A stretch of DNA of 64,000 bases from Forficula auricularia (taxonomy: Eukaryota; Arthropoda; Insecta; Dermaptera; Forficulidae). The number at the start of each line of letters is the position of its first letter. The first letter of the stretch is position 1. The stretch lies in assembly GCA_024734495.1 (NCBI GenBank), contig JALMQS010000161.1, forward strand, positions 2,880,021 to 2,944,020, read 5' to 3'. This document shows, in pieces, positions 36,208-46,305 of this stretch. Made by a program: the position numbers and the translations under genes. Under the pieces are notes generated by a model. That model was not told where the DNA came from. It saw only the letters and a list, made by a program, of their open reading frames with translations, and made no database searches.

Positions 36208-37459
36208 CAGTGGCGGACACAAAAATTCGGGCACCACTTAAAACTTGCATATGCTATGTGGCACTTTAAGGTGATAATTCTAAAGGCTTGCCCTTTACTA
36301 ATGTCCAGGATTCAAAGACAAGTAAATGTAAATTGAATATACTAAGATAAAAGGTGAATGAGATTTGATTATCAAGTACTTAATCGGAAATAAAAAGAAA
36401 GCCATTTAATTATAAGGTATCATCTGGAAGAATATATGGGCTATTATCATACGATTTAAGTACACTTTCTCAGCATTGTTGCTTGAAATATTCACCTATC
36501 CCTTGCGGAATATTATTATTTAAGAGCTTAATTTTGCGTAGTAAGCAAAGGTATTTTATTTTTAAAATATCTCCAATTAACCTTTTTTTATTAGATATCT
36601 TCGCGGAAGACGTTCCGAACATGTACGGAATCTTTTTGTGCAATGTTATCAAAGAGTAAAATTAAAATTCCCCCAAAACATTTCAAAATACTTTTTGGGG
36701 AATTTTAAACAAACAGTACAAACAGAAACTGTACCTGATAGAAACCTCTACCGCGAACGTATTTATTGGGATCTATAGGTAATCGAAGTATATTTAAAAT
36801 GTGTTAAGGGGGTTCGGGACTGTTTATCATTTTTATAAGAAAATTCTCCAAATTTTACCATCGAATCATTGATGTATTAAGTATTTATTCCAGAAATTTG
36901 AAGTTGATCGTCTGTCCCATTATCGTGAAATAAATTATAGAAAATTGTCCTTTTAACATGGAAGTAAATGAACCGAGCTTTTAAAAGGGCTATAACTTCT
37001 ATAAAAATTATATCATTTTTAACAAATTTATACAGATCAATAATTCAACGTTTATGAATCGAATGATACATTTTTCAATATTCTAGTTAATTAGTTATTC
37101 ATAAATGTAAAAATAAAAATTTATTTTACAGCCAACAGAATATAACAAAAGTACTAGTGTAGAATTCCAACTCCATTTCTTGAAATCGTTTTTGTGTTAA
37201 ATTAATATTTTTATAATGAGAAAATTTTTATCTCAATATACTTTTTATTAATATTATCAAAACAAAGATTTTTATTCGAAATTAACCTCATTATTAACAA
37301 TTTTTTTTATTAAAAAATTTAGTAGGCAGACATTGTCACTCTGCAGAAATACAAAAGATTTTTTCGAAGATCAACCAGATAGATAAGCTGTCCCGAAATC
37401 CCTTAAGGCTGTCGAGTTTTGTTTTTTTTAAGTGGGAGGATTTTTCGTGTCCGCTATAT
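36208..37459 (-). pseudogene. Tc1/mariner-like element with decayed transposase
   Basis: The ends CAGTGGCGGACACAAAA and, inverted, TATAGCGGACACGAAAAA are Tc1-like terminal repeats, about 1.25 kb apart, with TA at 36206-36207. On the minus strand a 60-codon frame (36470-36652) ends NNIPQGIGEYFKQQC, followed after a stop by ESVLKS, which resembles the Tc1 C-terminus. The catalytic aspartates could not be located, so it is dead. The match is by eye. Confidence 0.55.
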
Positions 37460-37957
37460 ATAGATATATATATCATTTGTCCTATAGATTTTTTTCTCAA
37501 CCTGTAAATTATAAAAATATATCAAATAATTTTTCATCAATAAAATTATTAATAATGGAAATTCTTCAAATAAAGAAAATGATTTATAAACTTATTAAAA
37601 AAAGATAGCTACTGTATATACTAGTAAATTCACTTTTTAATTAAAATAAAATATTTTCCAAAATGATATTTAAAGTGAATTGATTCTATTTTTCATTCGG
37701 TCATAAGAACAATCAATTCGAAAATTAAGGGAATTAAATTAATTTCATGTTTAATAAATGGTTAATTACTTTTTAACAGAAAAAGATAATCAAAGTGGCT
37801 GATATAAATAATTAACTTAAATAAAAAGGTTCATCTCTGAGAAATGATCTAAGTTTAATTGTGTAGTCTGTTCTCTTTGGCTTTGATGCCTTCTTTTTCC
37901 TTTCAAGTGGTTTTCTCCTGGTATGAGGAGAATGCTTGGCAGTTGTCGTTGACGAAA
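37460..37957. other. AT-rich sequence, including likely 3'UTR of the ligand exon
   Basis: About 37860-37957 keeps the higher GC of the adjoining exon and probably belongs to its untranslated region. No clear AATAAA on the minus strand was found close by. The rest is featureless. Confidence 0.35.
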
Positions 37958-38122
37958 TCACATGCAGCCACATGACTCTACCACCAAATTGGGTAGGATT
38001 GCATGATGAGCTACGCGTTTCGAGTCAAGATAGAGCAGGGAAATCGGACTAAGTTTAGTGGCAGTACAGCAGGGGACGATCCGAGCACGCAGGTTATCCC
38101 CTTTTGCCCTCTCAAACAGCCT
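37958..38122 (-). CDS. Last coding exon of a TGF-beta superfamily ligand
   Basis: The minus-strand exon encodes 54 residues and a TGA stop. Seen are the paired cysteines and KLSP motif (VPCCTATKLSPISLLYLD, residues 16-33 of the exon) and the terminal VVESCGC (47-53), the signature of the C-terminal cystine-knot domain of BMP, GDF and activin ligands. These are secreted dimers that act on serine/threonine receptor kinases. The exon follows tttgttttgtttcag (acceptor AG at 38123-38124). The preceding part of the domain must be on an upstream exon at higher coordinates, which I did not find in the window, so the intron is long or leaves it. The exact ligand type is not assignable from this piece. 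Confidence 0.85.
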   Translation of the reverse strand, partial: RLFERAKGDNLRARIVPCCTATKLSPISLLYLDSKRVAHHAILPNLVVESCGCM

Positions 38123-38137
38123 CTGAAACAAAACAAA
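38123..38137 (-). other. Splice acceptor of the ligand exon
   Basis: On the minus strand a T-rich tract (ttttttgttttgtttcag) ends in AG directly before the open frame. This supports a spliced gene rather than a processed copy. Confidence 0.75.
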
Positions 38138-38234
38138 AAATAATCATTAGCAATTCATTTAGATTTTTACTTTCACATAATACCTATATATGATATATCA
38201 TGAATTGATATAGGATATAATGTATTGTGATTGT

Positions 38235-38258
38235 CTGTCGGAGTCCTGACTCTGACAG
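38235..38258. repeat. Short hairpin
   Basis: CTGTC-g-GAGTC-ct-GACTC-t-GACAG, two 5-bp stems with a one-base mismatch bulge on each side. It lies in the presumed ligand intron next to the palindrome at 38278. Confidence 0.5.
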
Positions 38259-38277
38259 CTTCTATTTCAGAAATGAT

Positions 38278-38606
38278 CTTCATCATCAGTCTTTTTTAAT
38301 TATAAATATTATTTTTCATGGGGTCAATACCGTATGGATATTGAAAATTTTCGATCTTTACTTAGCTGGGAGCCAGTTAAAATTAAAATTAACTTCAAGT
38401 TCACATTCATATTTAACCATATGTATCCCTTGTATGTATTATTTGTTACAAAAAGGGCTACATATGGTTAAATATGAATGTGAACCTGAAATTGATTTTA
38501 ATTTTAACTGACTCCCAGCTAAGTAAAGATAGAAAATTTTCAATATCCATACGGTATTGACCCCATGAAAAATAATATTTATAATTAAAAAAGACTGATG
38601 ATGAAG
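38278..38606. repeat. Large palindrome, arms about 147 bp
   Basis: The left arm (38278-38424) and right arm (38458-38606) are near-perfect complements, for example tgggagccagttaaaatt against aattttaactgactccca. The right end overlaps a hammerhead-like motif, and the left end carries only its first part inverted (gatcttcatcatcag). A 94-codon frame across it is a by-product. Confidence 0.8.
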
Positions 38607-38633
38607 ACCATGTCTTCGAAACTATAGTCTCAA
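38591..38633 (+). ncRNA. Hammerhead-like motif
   Basis: CUGAUGA (38595-38601), extra U, stem II GAAGAC-CAU-GUCUUC, GAAA, ACUA/UAGU, C, then UC pairing with GA upstream. Compared with the motif at 10852, stem II differs by changes on both strands (GGC/GCC to GAC/GUC) that keep pairing. Stem I is only 2 bp. Confidence 0.4.
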
Positions 38634-38644
38634 ACAAATAAATA

Positions 38645-38666
38645 ATATATATACAGATATATAATT

Positions 38667-38723
<57 letters not shown>

Positions 38724-38820
38724 ATATATGTGTGTATGTTTATTTGAATCAAGCAGAGGACAACCTCTTTGTTTCTCTTTGTGAATCTACAACTCTGCTA
38801 CTCTCGGCAAAACAAAAAAC
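38645..38820 (+). repeat. (TA)n microsatellite and retroelement tail repeat
   Basis: A TA run occupies about 38669-38717. It is followed by text (caagcagaggacaacct, ctactctcggcaaaacaaaa) that recurs at 42775-42845 and inverted at 44000-44075, in each forward case downstream of a hammerhead-like motif. Confidence 0.55.
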
Positions 38821-38895
38821 TTTTCAATGAAATAAGTTAATTTAATAAAGTAAAGAAATTTTTTTAGAAACATATCTCATTATTCGTGTACATGA

Positions 38896-39030
38896 TTAAT
38901 AATTAAAGGAATCGTAGGGAGTTGGACTTGAGTTAAATTAAATACAAACGTTTGGACTATTTAAATAAAAAACTTTGTATTTAATTTAAGTCAAGTCCAA
39001 CTCCCTACGATTCTTTTAATTAATAATAAT
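38896..39030. mobile_element. Nested palindrome, arms about 58 bp
   Basis: The arms attaaaggaatcgtaggg and ccctacgattcttttaat continue through agttggacttgagtt and its inverse around a short loop. Confidence 0.65.
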
Positions 39031-39164
39031 TTTTTAGAAACTTTTTAAAATTTAAAATATAAAATACTGTAGGTTTCACATAAATAAAAGATCAGATGCT
39101 TTTAGTACGACTCTATATATTTCGGGTATAAGCCCATCTTCAGGAGTTTACAAAGGACACTGAG

Positions 39165-39210
39165 TGAACTCCTGAAGATGGGCTTATACCCCGAAATATA
39201 TATAGAGTCG
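39165..39210 (+). ncRNA. CTGAAGA-stem-GAAA motif within the foldback
   Basis: CUGAAGA (39172-39178), U, GGG-cuuaua-CCC(C), GAAA (39193-39196), with GAGUC downstream. The inverted arm at 39122-39146 carries the complement. Stem I pairing is not evident. Confidence 0.25.
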
Positions 39211-39661
39211 TGCTAAAGAAGCATCTGATCTTTTATTTATGTGAAACCTACCCAGTATTTTATATTTTAAATTTTAAAAAGTTTCTAAAAAAAATTTCAA
39301 AAATTTTCTTTACTTTATTTAATATGTTTCACCAAGAACCTACACCATTCTCTCTTAACAAAAGTTAATTTCACTTTGCAACTTCTAGGTGGAAGGAATA
39401 AATTCCCTTAATAGTTTGAAACCAGATTTAGAACATAAAACTGAATATTCTGGCCCAAAAGTGAGCAATAATCCATTGTAAGCTTTTGGTTGAAACTTTG
39501 GATTTACATGAAAGATTTTTAGTTTTTTATGATTTTATAACCTATTTTATTTTATTCCAACCTTTTTTATTTTATTCCAACTATTTAAACTGACCTATAT
39601 GTGTTTGGTAATAATGAATATTTATAAAATGACAAATATGCAAAGAAGTTAATTTGTTTGA

Positions 39662-39698
39662 GCCCTGAGGAAGTCAACAAAGTTGACGAAACGTTGGC
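39662..39698 (+). ncRNA. Hammerhead-like motif, ACGUU variant
   Basis: GCC, CUGAGGA (39665-39671), extra A, stem II GUCAAC-AAA-GUUGAC, GAAA (39688-39691), ACGU, U, then GGC pairing with GCC. The cleavage triplet would be GUU. It is followed by an A-rich tail (aaaaaataaaaaaa). Sequence differs widely from the motif at 10852 but the layout is the same. Confidence 0.4.
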
Positions 39699-39699
39699 A

Positions 39700-40936
39700 A
39701 AAAATAAAAAAATATTTGCATAAGTTATCGTCCTTATTTCCCTACAACAAATTATTAATTTAATCGATGGACATAAATAATCAAAATAAGTAATTATAAT
39801 ATAATTATTCGAAAATACCCTGAGATTTCAAATATTTGCATGCTTGTATATCGTAAACAAATATTAAAAAAAATAACGATTTCCGCAAGTGATGAGGAAT
39901 AACAATCCATATTTAAACATCAAATAATTCAAAGTAACTTCAGACTCATATTTTCAATGGATCAGAAACACACAGCTAAAATCTTATTAGCCACGGGGCT
40001 TTGCAATGCAATTTCGATTTTTGAGCCCTCCTCCCCCCCCATTTTGAATGGCAACTTATATATACGTATTTTCTTCAAATATCAAAAACGCAAACAGTAC
40101 AATGAATAAAATTTTTTGAAATAAATACCTATCCCCTGATTGATTGATGATAAAAAAATATCACTAAATTAGGGGATGAATATGTTGAATGCGTTGTACA
40201 TGAACATCAAGTGAAACCCACTAAGCATTTGAATCTTGTAATTTATTCGAATGTTTCACCGAGAACCGAGATAACAAACATTCCCTATATATCATTAATC
40301 TTTTATTGTATTATCTAAACATGTAGGTGTATCAGAAATATAATTCTTCTCTTTGAACAAGATAATTATATTATATATTAAGCACTTATGTTGATTATAT
40401 TTCAAATTATCCAGTCTACTAATTAGTTTGAGAAGTTAAATGGATTTTGATTAAAATAAAATATACTAACTTGTATTAATTAATAATTCTAGAATTGGTT
40501 TTTCTAAAACATAATATTTTTTTAATTCATCGATTACTTATTTACTTATAGAGTTTTAAAACTTTTAATTATAATCAAATAAAATAAAAATTGGATGAAT
40601 GAACTCATGAAAATAGATTTACACAGTTTTATAGAAAAGTACATTAAATGGATTATTTAATTCAGACTCAGCTAGAAGAATTTCAGCAGAAATTGTACTA
40701 CTATTAAGTCACAACTTGAATCTTTCTTTGAAATATTTTTCAAAAGTGCTCTGAAGCTGTATGTGAACATAGTAAGCTAAATGTTGGAGACACAAGTTCG
40801 AATCCCACAAAGAGCCAACGGCTGCTGATCGACTTATTTTTTTGTTTTTCATTAATGTATAAATTAACGGCTTAACATAATTGTATGGAATATTTAAAAT
40901 ACAATGAAAATAAGCACATAAAATACATGGTGCATA
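39700..40936. other. AT-rich stretch, no gene recognised
   Basis: No repeat boundary is evident apart from a poly-C run near 40035. An 87-codon minus frame (40709-40972) runs into the MITE at 40937 and is not credited. Confidence 0.35.
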
Positions 40937-41192
40937 CCGAGGGGTGATCTGCGATTGGAAGTAGGTGTACACCTCTTTGGAAGTATTTTACCATTTTGGA
41001 AGTACTTGGAAATATTTGGAAGTACTTGGAAATATTTGGAAGTACTTGGAAATATTTGGAAGTACTTGGAAATATTTGGAAGTACTTGGAAATATTTGGA
41101 ATTACTTGGAAATATTAGGAAGTACTTGGAAATATTTGGACGTACAAGTGGAAGTAGGTGTACAGAATATTAGGTCGCGGTTCACCCCTCGG
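40937..41192 (+). mobile_element. MITE with CCGAGGGGTGA ends and an internal 20-bp minisatellite
   Basis: The ends are ccgaggggtgatctgcgatt and tcgcggttcacccctcgg. Between them, from about 40998 to 41140, ggaagtacttggaaatattt is repeated about seven times. Sister copies at 7020 and 30850 lack the expansion, so it arose inside this copy. Two overlapping plus frames are translations of the minisatellite. Confidence 0.8.
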
Positions 41193-42137
41193 AGAATACT
41201 AAATGATCACCGATATGTTTCCTTGTACCATTTTAAGAAAAAAATTTTATATATAAGTCCGAAAACGCGTTGTTATCCATCTGTAGTTATTTTTCTTTTC
41301 TTTTTTCTAAATAAAATAGTATACCTTTGGGAATAAACGGGATATTGAGTCCATTTTATAAGTAATCTTTTATCATTTTCCAAAAAAGCCTTTATTTTGT
41401 ATTATTTTCAAAATTGTGCCATTTTAAAATCTGTATGTCGATTACTTAACAAATAAACTGTTGCCATCTTAAAAATAATACATAATTTTGTCTAGGTTTT
41501 TAGTACAATAGTAAAAGATTACATATGAAAAATGTCTATATCAAATCTGGACTCACCCGTATAGCACTGTATAGATTGTATTATAGTTGTTTAGTACTTG
41601 TATTTTGATGACAAAATTACTAGGTACACAGATAACCATTGTTCAACTCTCAAACAACTATTTGTTGATTGTCAAATGGTGTCAGGGCTAATTGTTTCAT
41701 ATTTTAGATTGAAATAAAGGAAGGAATGAAGCAAATTTTAATCGTCCATATCTCGTCTACGGTAAGTCGCAGAGTTTTAGGATTTTAAACTTAAGCTATC
41801 TAGACGATAGAAGAATTACCTCAAGATTTTGGCTAAAGTCGAAGAATCGGAAGTTAATGTTTATTTGAAGTTTGTGGCATTTTGTCTTTTTTTCGGTTTT
41901 CTCAAAACGACTTGGGGGAAACACAAATTAAAGTAATTTGAATGAAAAAATTGGTATGATAATTTAAAATAAGGGAGAAATTAATGTTAAAGTAGTGTGG
42001 TGCCCATACCAGTTGATTTATATATTTCGTCTATATATGGTATAAGGGTAAAAGAATTGTTTTTATTTTATACAAAAAGCAATCAATAAATTATTTCAAT
42101 ATAAAGACATTCATTAAGACAAATAAATGAAGTTAAA
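41193..42137. other. Repeat remnants, no gene
   Basis: 41740-42005 shares text with 10195-10270 and with 46060-46100 (cggtaagtcgcag). No coding region is supported. Confidence 0.4.
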
Positions 42138-42382
42138 TATCGTCGCTGATCTTACAAAACCTCGTAAGTCCGATTTATGGTCAAACCCCTATTATACGTT
42201 TATACCGATCAACTTTTCACGGCCCATCTGTCTATTGAATCCTTATTATTCTATTCCAATTTAATTTCGCGCTACGGACAAATAATAAACATTGCATTGT
42301 ATCCATTGTAAAATGTTTTTTCTTGTTTTCTGGCAAACAATGAATTTAGGGCTTACGAGGTTTTGTAAGATTAGCGACGATA
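42138..42382. mobile_element. MITE with TATCGTCGCTG inverted ends
   Basis: Arms TATCGTCGCTGATCTTACAA (one inner change between sides) through cctcgtaag and the inverse near the right end enclose about 170 bp. Only the outermost TATCGTCGC is shared with 9614-9869. Confidence 0.65.
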
Positions 42383-42383
42383 T

Positions 42384-42425
42384 ACTTATGTAATGTATTA
42401 GTTTGAGACTATAGTTTCGAAGTTT
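42384..42425 (-). ncRNA. Degenerate hammerhead-like fragment, inverted
   Basis: On the minus strand acttcgaaactatagtctc matches the 3' half of the motif, but CUGAUGA is lost. Listed as a relic. Confidence 0.2.
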
Positions 42426-42660
42426 TGACTTTTCATTATCACTCTTTTTATTTGGAAATATGTTATCTATTATTTCTCATGGGTTCAAAATGGATGTAGT
42501 TAAAACCGTTTTGTTTTAAAAGCGAGGTGGTCATATAACAAAATAATGATTCAATTGATTGTTTATGTGCTAGCTTTCAATAACAACAAAACAAATTTTC
42601 TATATTCAATTGGGTAATTGACCCCATGAGGAATAAGAGATAAAATATTTATATTTAAAA

Positions 42661-42701
42661 TGACTGATGATGAAGGTCAAACTTTCGAAACTATAATCTC
42701 A
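42661..42701 (+). ncRNA. Hammerhead-like motif, diverged
   Basis: UGA, CUGAUGA (42664-42670), U, stem II GAAGGU-CAA-ACUUUC (one wobble), GAAA, ACUAUAAU, C, UCA. Stem I is UGA/UCA. Stem III has a mismatch and the triplet is AUC. The upstream text (ttgaccccatga) and downstream tail match the 38.5-kb copy, so this is the same element family. Confidence 0.35.
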
Positions 42702-43189
42702 AAAAAATACATTATATTTATCTATAGATACGGGTACATATTAATATTTGGTATATATGTATATGTTTATTTGCATCAAGCAGAGGACAACCTTATTGAT
42801 TTCTCTTTATGAATCAACAACTCTGTTACTCTCGGCAAAACAAAATATTTTGATCAGCAATTTTGCTCGGTTTAAGAGTAAGCGGAATCTAATAATAATT
42901 TAAAAAATGGTAATTACAAGCAACCGTAATTAATTACTTTCACCAGGAGAGTAGCATTAAGAAATGAATGAGGGAGGCTGATGTTAAAAACAATTGAGAT
43001 ATTTGGAAAAATTTAAGACTAATAAATAATTACAATGGCCTTCGATGAAAAAGTTGTTTAAATAATTTTATGTGATTCTTAAATATTTTTGGCTGTTGAA
43101 TCTGAAAATAGTTTTTTTCTTTCTTTATCACATCATATTTTTTTCATAGGGCAAGAATTAATGACGAGAAAGAAATACATACATATACA

Positions 43190-43410
43190 TACGTATATCC
43201 CCATGATTTCAAGGAACTGGAACTCTCTCCCAGCCTCCATCTTTCCCAGCACTTATAATCTTCAAACCTTCAAAACCCGAGTGCATAAACATCTAAGTCT
43301 CCACCCTCTCACTTAATCAACTTTTCCATTCTCTTCGGTAATGCAAGGGTCTTTCGAGATTCATAGGGGATGCATCTTTACTTGGTGCATTCGATTGCAT
43401 TAAAAAAAAA
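43190..43410 (+). pseudogene. LINE 3' terminal fragment with poly-A
   Basis: The frame MISRNWNSLPASIFPSTYNL continues to a stop at 43314-43316, matching the LINE tail at 18445 (MTSRDWNSLP, then TYNLQSFKT). About 85 bp of untranslated region ends in nine A. It is strongly 5'-truncated; the upstream microsatellite (catacatatacatac) is not LINE coding sequence. Confidence 0.75.
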
Positions 43411-44377
43411 TCTGTGTATAATTGTGCTCAGAGCTCACCCTGTTTTGGCCTGTCAAAATATATTTATATAGTTTTATTCGAAATTTTTTTAATCATATCT
43501 ATTTATTGATATATTGAATAATAAAAAAAACATTCTCTTAATTTTTGGTCAAGTTTTAGCGATTTGAATAGTAAAAAACGAATAGAAATGGAGCTCTCTT
43601 CGCTCATATTTTACCTGGTAAAGATATGTACTTCTTTGTGAGATTTTTTTAGAATTCTTTTTTTAATCCTATCTATTTGTCAGTGCATTGAAGAACAAAA
43701 CAATGGTGATGGTTACAGTGGATGCGTATTGTGACGAACATTAGTTCGGACGAGTTCTTAAGAACAACTAATCTGATTCATTATTTATGTATATTATACA
43801 GGCAACAGGAATCTGATTATGCTCGAATGTGTACGCATGTTTTTTGTTTACATCGTGTGATAGTTGAAAGAAATTTTTACAATGACTGAGAGAGGTTAGA
43901 AGAATTTTAAAGAATTAATAATAATAAAGGCAATGTTATAAATGTTATGACAGTAACATTGCTATAAATGTATGTAAGTGAATTCGTATTTAATTGACAG
44001 GATTTTGTTTTGCCGAGAGTAACAGAGTGATGCTGATTCATAAAGAGAAATCATTCGTCTAAGCAAATCCACAAGAGGGTGTCGTCTATTAGATTCGAGA
44101 TGGGATGGATTTTTTCAATTATTTGCCAGAAGGGTTGTTTTTACCCCCTCGGGAATCGAACACGAGAAGAGGACAACCTTATTGATATGTCCTTAAGAAA
44201 TCGTATTGTTTATGTTAATGATGGAGAAATTAGGTAGTGGCGATATATGGTTTAAAACTGAAGTAATGTTTGTGGTGTGAACTTGGTTCCTTTATTTTAA
44301 CTGGGGATATTTTTCATATGAACTCTTATGTGCCTGGATTTCTTCAGTTTCATGGAGTTATTGACTAAGATGTAGAG
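43411..44377. other. AT-rich with retroelement tail remnant
   Basis: 44000-44075 is the inverted tail repeat (tttgccgagagtaacagag) seen at 38740 and 42760. The remainder shows no gene. Confidence 0.4.
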
Positions 44378-44605
44378 TTGTTTGACCGGCAAAAGTGTTT
44401 TGTTCTCTTCTTTCAGCTAGGAAGAGCAGATAACGGACAATGTAACCCGCCTTATAACATCGCCATCGATCCCCATTGTTTGATTTTTCTAACAATCTTG
44501 CTAGAACTATTGATCGTCAGAACTCGCACCCACACTAATCATAGTCTAATGATGTCCTCAGTATTCAGAAGCCCATCGGAGTTTTCGTCGAGAGATTACG
44601 AATGA
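44378..44605 (+). other. Possible exon, function unknown
   Basis: ttctcttctttcag (AG near 44416) is followed by an open frame beginning LGRADNGQCNPPYNIAIDPH and reaching a stop at 44603. GC content is higher than around it. I recognise no family and saw no partner exon. It could be a host exon on the strand opposite the ligand or repeat-derived sequence. Confidence 0.2.
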
Positions 44606-45469
44606 GGTGGTTTAAATAGGTGATCTCACTGTGAAATCACTCTTCTAAAAAGGAATATATTTATATATCCCTTATAAAGACACTTCTAACTCTAGTAAAA
44701 ATTTTCCATAGCTATGCGTTTAAAGATTAATAATTGGATCTTTCTTGGGAATTACTTCTAGTCTTTCTCACAATGTTTCTACCATCCTCAGGAATCATAT
44801 TTAGTTCTTCTAGATATTTCAACAATTTCTTTCTTGGCTTTCTACATTTTCTTTTTACCTTCGATAATTTCACGTACATTTTGTTTGGCATTATTTCTGA
44901 ATGCATTCTCTTTACGTGATATAACTATGCCATTATATGAATCAAATATCTTCACCAGTCAGAATTTCAAGTGGAGCTCATCCTGAATTTTTCGTCTTCT
45001 CTCAAAACAAAAGGAAATGTGCATAAAATTTTAAATTTTAAAATTTTATTAATAATCTATAGTATAATTAAAAATATTGAATAGGGATTTTTAGTTTAAA
45101 GCCAAAATTATAATTGATGGTGTCCCTTCAGAGATCAGTTTATTTATGTATTTATTTATTCATCTAATTTTAATAAATAATATTTGAAATATAATAATAA
45201 ATATAATCAATTAATTAGAATTATCTAACTTTTCTTAATTTATAGCGAAGGAAATGCAAGGATGCAAATTCAAGTCATGACCTGTTCAGACTATTAAAGA
45301 TTCAATTTTTAATTTCTATTATTCTAAGAATGGCCTTTTGCTCTTGGATCAAAATTATACTCGTTATAGAGAGAGCAAATATTGAATTGGACTTAAATAA
45401 AATTCAGAAAATAACATGAAAAAATCTTATCTTATTATATTAAAGGAGTAATTCTTGATATATATATAT
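44606..45469. other. No gene recognised
   Basis: AT-rich; short open frames only. Confidence 0.35.
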
Positions 45470-45906
45470 CATCTGTTTCGATTCCCCAAAGAATCAGACA
45501 GATGAGAATTGTAGTAAATTTATAACAACCATTACTATTAGGAAAATAGAAGAAAAACGCGATTGAACTAGAGAGTTGAATATATATAAGATTTGATTAT
45601 AGGATCTTGTCAGAGGATCCATCGCCTAAATGGAGAAGGCATTTGCGGGCTTAACGCAGAAGATGTCGGATCATACCCGGCTGGGTCCTGTATCTTTTTT
45701 TCAACTCTTGGTTCACTATCAAAACGAGTCTGGTCCCAAGTGCACCAAAATAGGGCAGTGACCGGATAAAAGTTTTAACTTTCGCTTTCATTTAAATGTT
45801 AACATGTAAACATTCTAAATAAAATTTATTATTGAAAAACTGAACAAAATTCATCTGTTTCGATTCCCCAAAGAATTAGACAGATGAGAATTGTAGTAAA
45901 TTTATA
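45470..45906 (+). mobile_element. 437-bp mini-element: terminal direct repeats around a tRNA-like core
   Basis: A 55-bp sequence starting CATCTGTTTCGATTCCCC is present at 45470-45524 and 45852-45906 in the same orientation with one difference. Each can form a hairpin (CATCTGT with ACAGATG, ATTC with GAAT). The spacing is 382 bp. A tRNA-like 74-mer lies inside. The second copy at 59994-60430 has the same length and spacing. No coding frame. It looks like a small non-autonomous retroelement, class unknown. Confidence 0.7.
45615..45688 (+). tRNA. tRNA-like sequence (SINE-type head or pseudogene)
   Basis: It folds as a cloverleaf: acceptor GGATCCA/TGGGTCC (one wobble), D stem GCCT/AGGC with a GG-bearing loop, anticodon stem TTGCG/CGCAG, five-base variable region, T stem GTCGG/CCGGC with a seven-base loop. 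The B box GGATCATACCC matches GGTTCRANYCC at 9 of 11 positions. The anticodon loop GGCTTAA lacks U33 (position would read CTT), so it is not a working tRNA. Confidence 0.6.
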
Positions 45907-45919
45907 TATATATATAAAA

Positions 45920-46105
45920 TCAGTTTCGCAAAAACGGCTCTAACGATTTTTCTAAAAATTGGTGTATTTATCAAGTCTCATGAGTTATTAGTTGTGTCAA
46001 ATTTTTAATCCGATTGAAATAAAGAAAGGGGGTGTAAATTAGTCAGGTCGTAAAATAAATATTTGAATCGTTCATATCTCATCTTCGGTAAGTCGCAGAT
46101 CCTAT
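45920..46105. repeat. Dispersed repeat text
   Basis: 45925-46000 (cggctctaacgattttt, tgtatttatcaag) matches 5745-5795, and 46070-46100 matches 41750-41770. Confidence 0.45.
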
Positions 46106-46305
46106 TTTGTTTTATGAAAATCATATTGTATGGAACTCCAGGGTAACTCTCAACCCAGAGTTGAGTAAGCCGCGGATATTTTTTATGGAACTGGCCCTTA
46201 GGGCCAGTTTCATAAAAAAAAATAATCCTCGGCTTACTAAACTCTAGGTTGAGAGTCACCCTGGAGTTTCAAACAATATGAATTTCATAAAACAAAATAG
46301 GGTCG
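46106..46305. repeat. Near-perfect palindrome, arms about 97 bp
   Basis: Arms such as tcctattttgttttatgaaa and its inverse meet at the centre ggcccttagggcc. The minus 84-codon frame over it is an artefact of symmetry. Confidence 0.8.

Larger units (their letters stand above)
38835..39325. mobile_element. Foldback element with a second hairpin inserted in its left arm
   Basis: The outer arms taataaagtaaagaaattttt and its inverse, plus the inner arms at 39025-39149 and 39166-39310 (ataaaagatcagatgctt and its inverse), form one long foldback. The left arm is split by the palindrome at 38896-39030. The outer arm text also appears at 1140-1248. Confidence 0.6.

Noticed and set aside
38227..38511. 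94-codon plus frame next to the ligand exon
   Set aside because: It runs through the two arms of a large palindrome and shows no protein motif.
40955..41336. Overlapping frames with periodic WKYLE-type repeats
   Set aside because: They translate the 20-bp minisatellite inside a MITE; the periodicity is of DNA origin.
44400..44605. Upstream exon of the TGF-beta ligand on the minus strand
   Set aside because: The minus-strand frames give no CxGxC or NHA-type text in the right spacing and no donor site.
45470..45524. Terminal repeat of the mini-element as a hammerhead ribozyme (CTGATTC ... GAATCGAAAC on the minus strand)
   Set aside because: The core CUGANGA is not present and the strand after GAAAC pairs with the 5' side, leaving no stem III.
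45615..45688. Functional tRNA gene, anticodon CTT
   Set aside because: U33 is missing and the T loop is altered, and the same sequence recurs inside a repeat element.
46005..46259. 84-codon minus frame
   Set aside because: Lies in a palindrome with complementary arms; symmetry explains the open frame.
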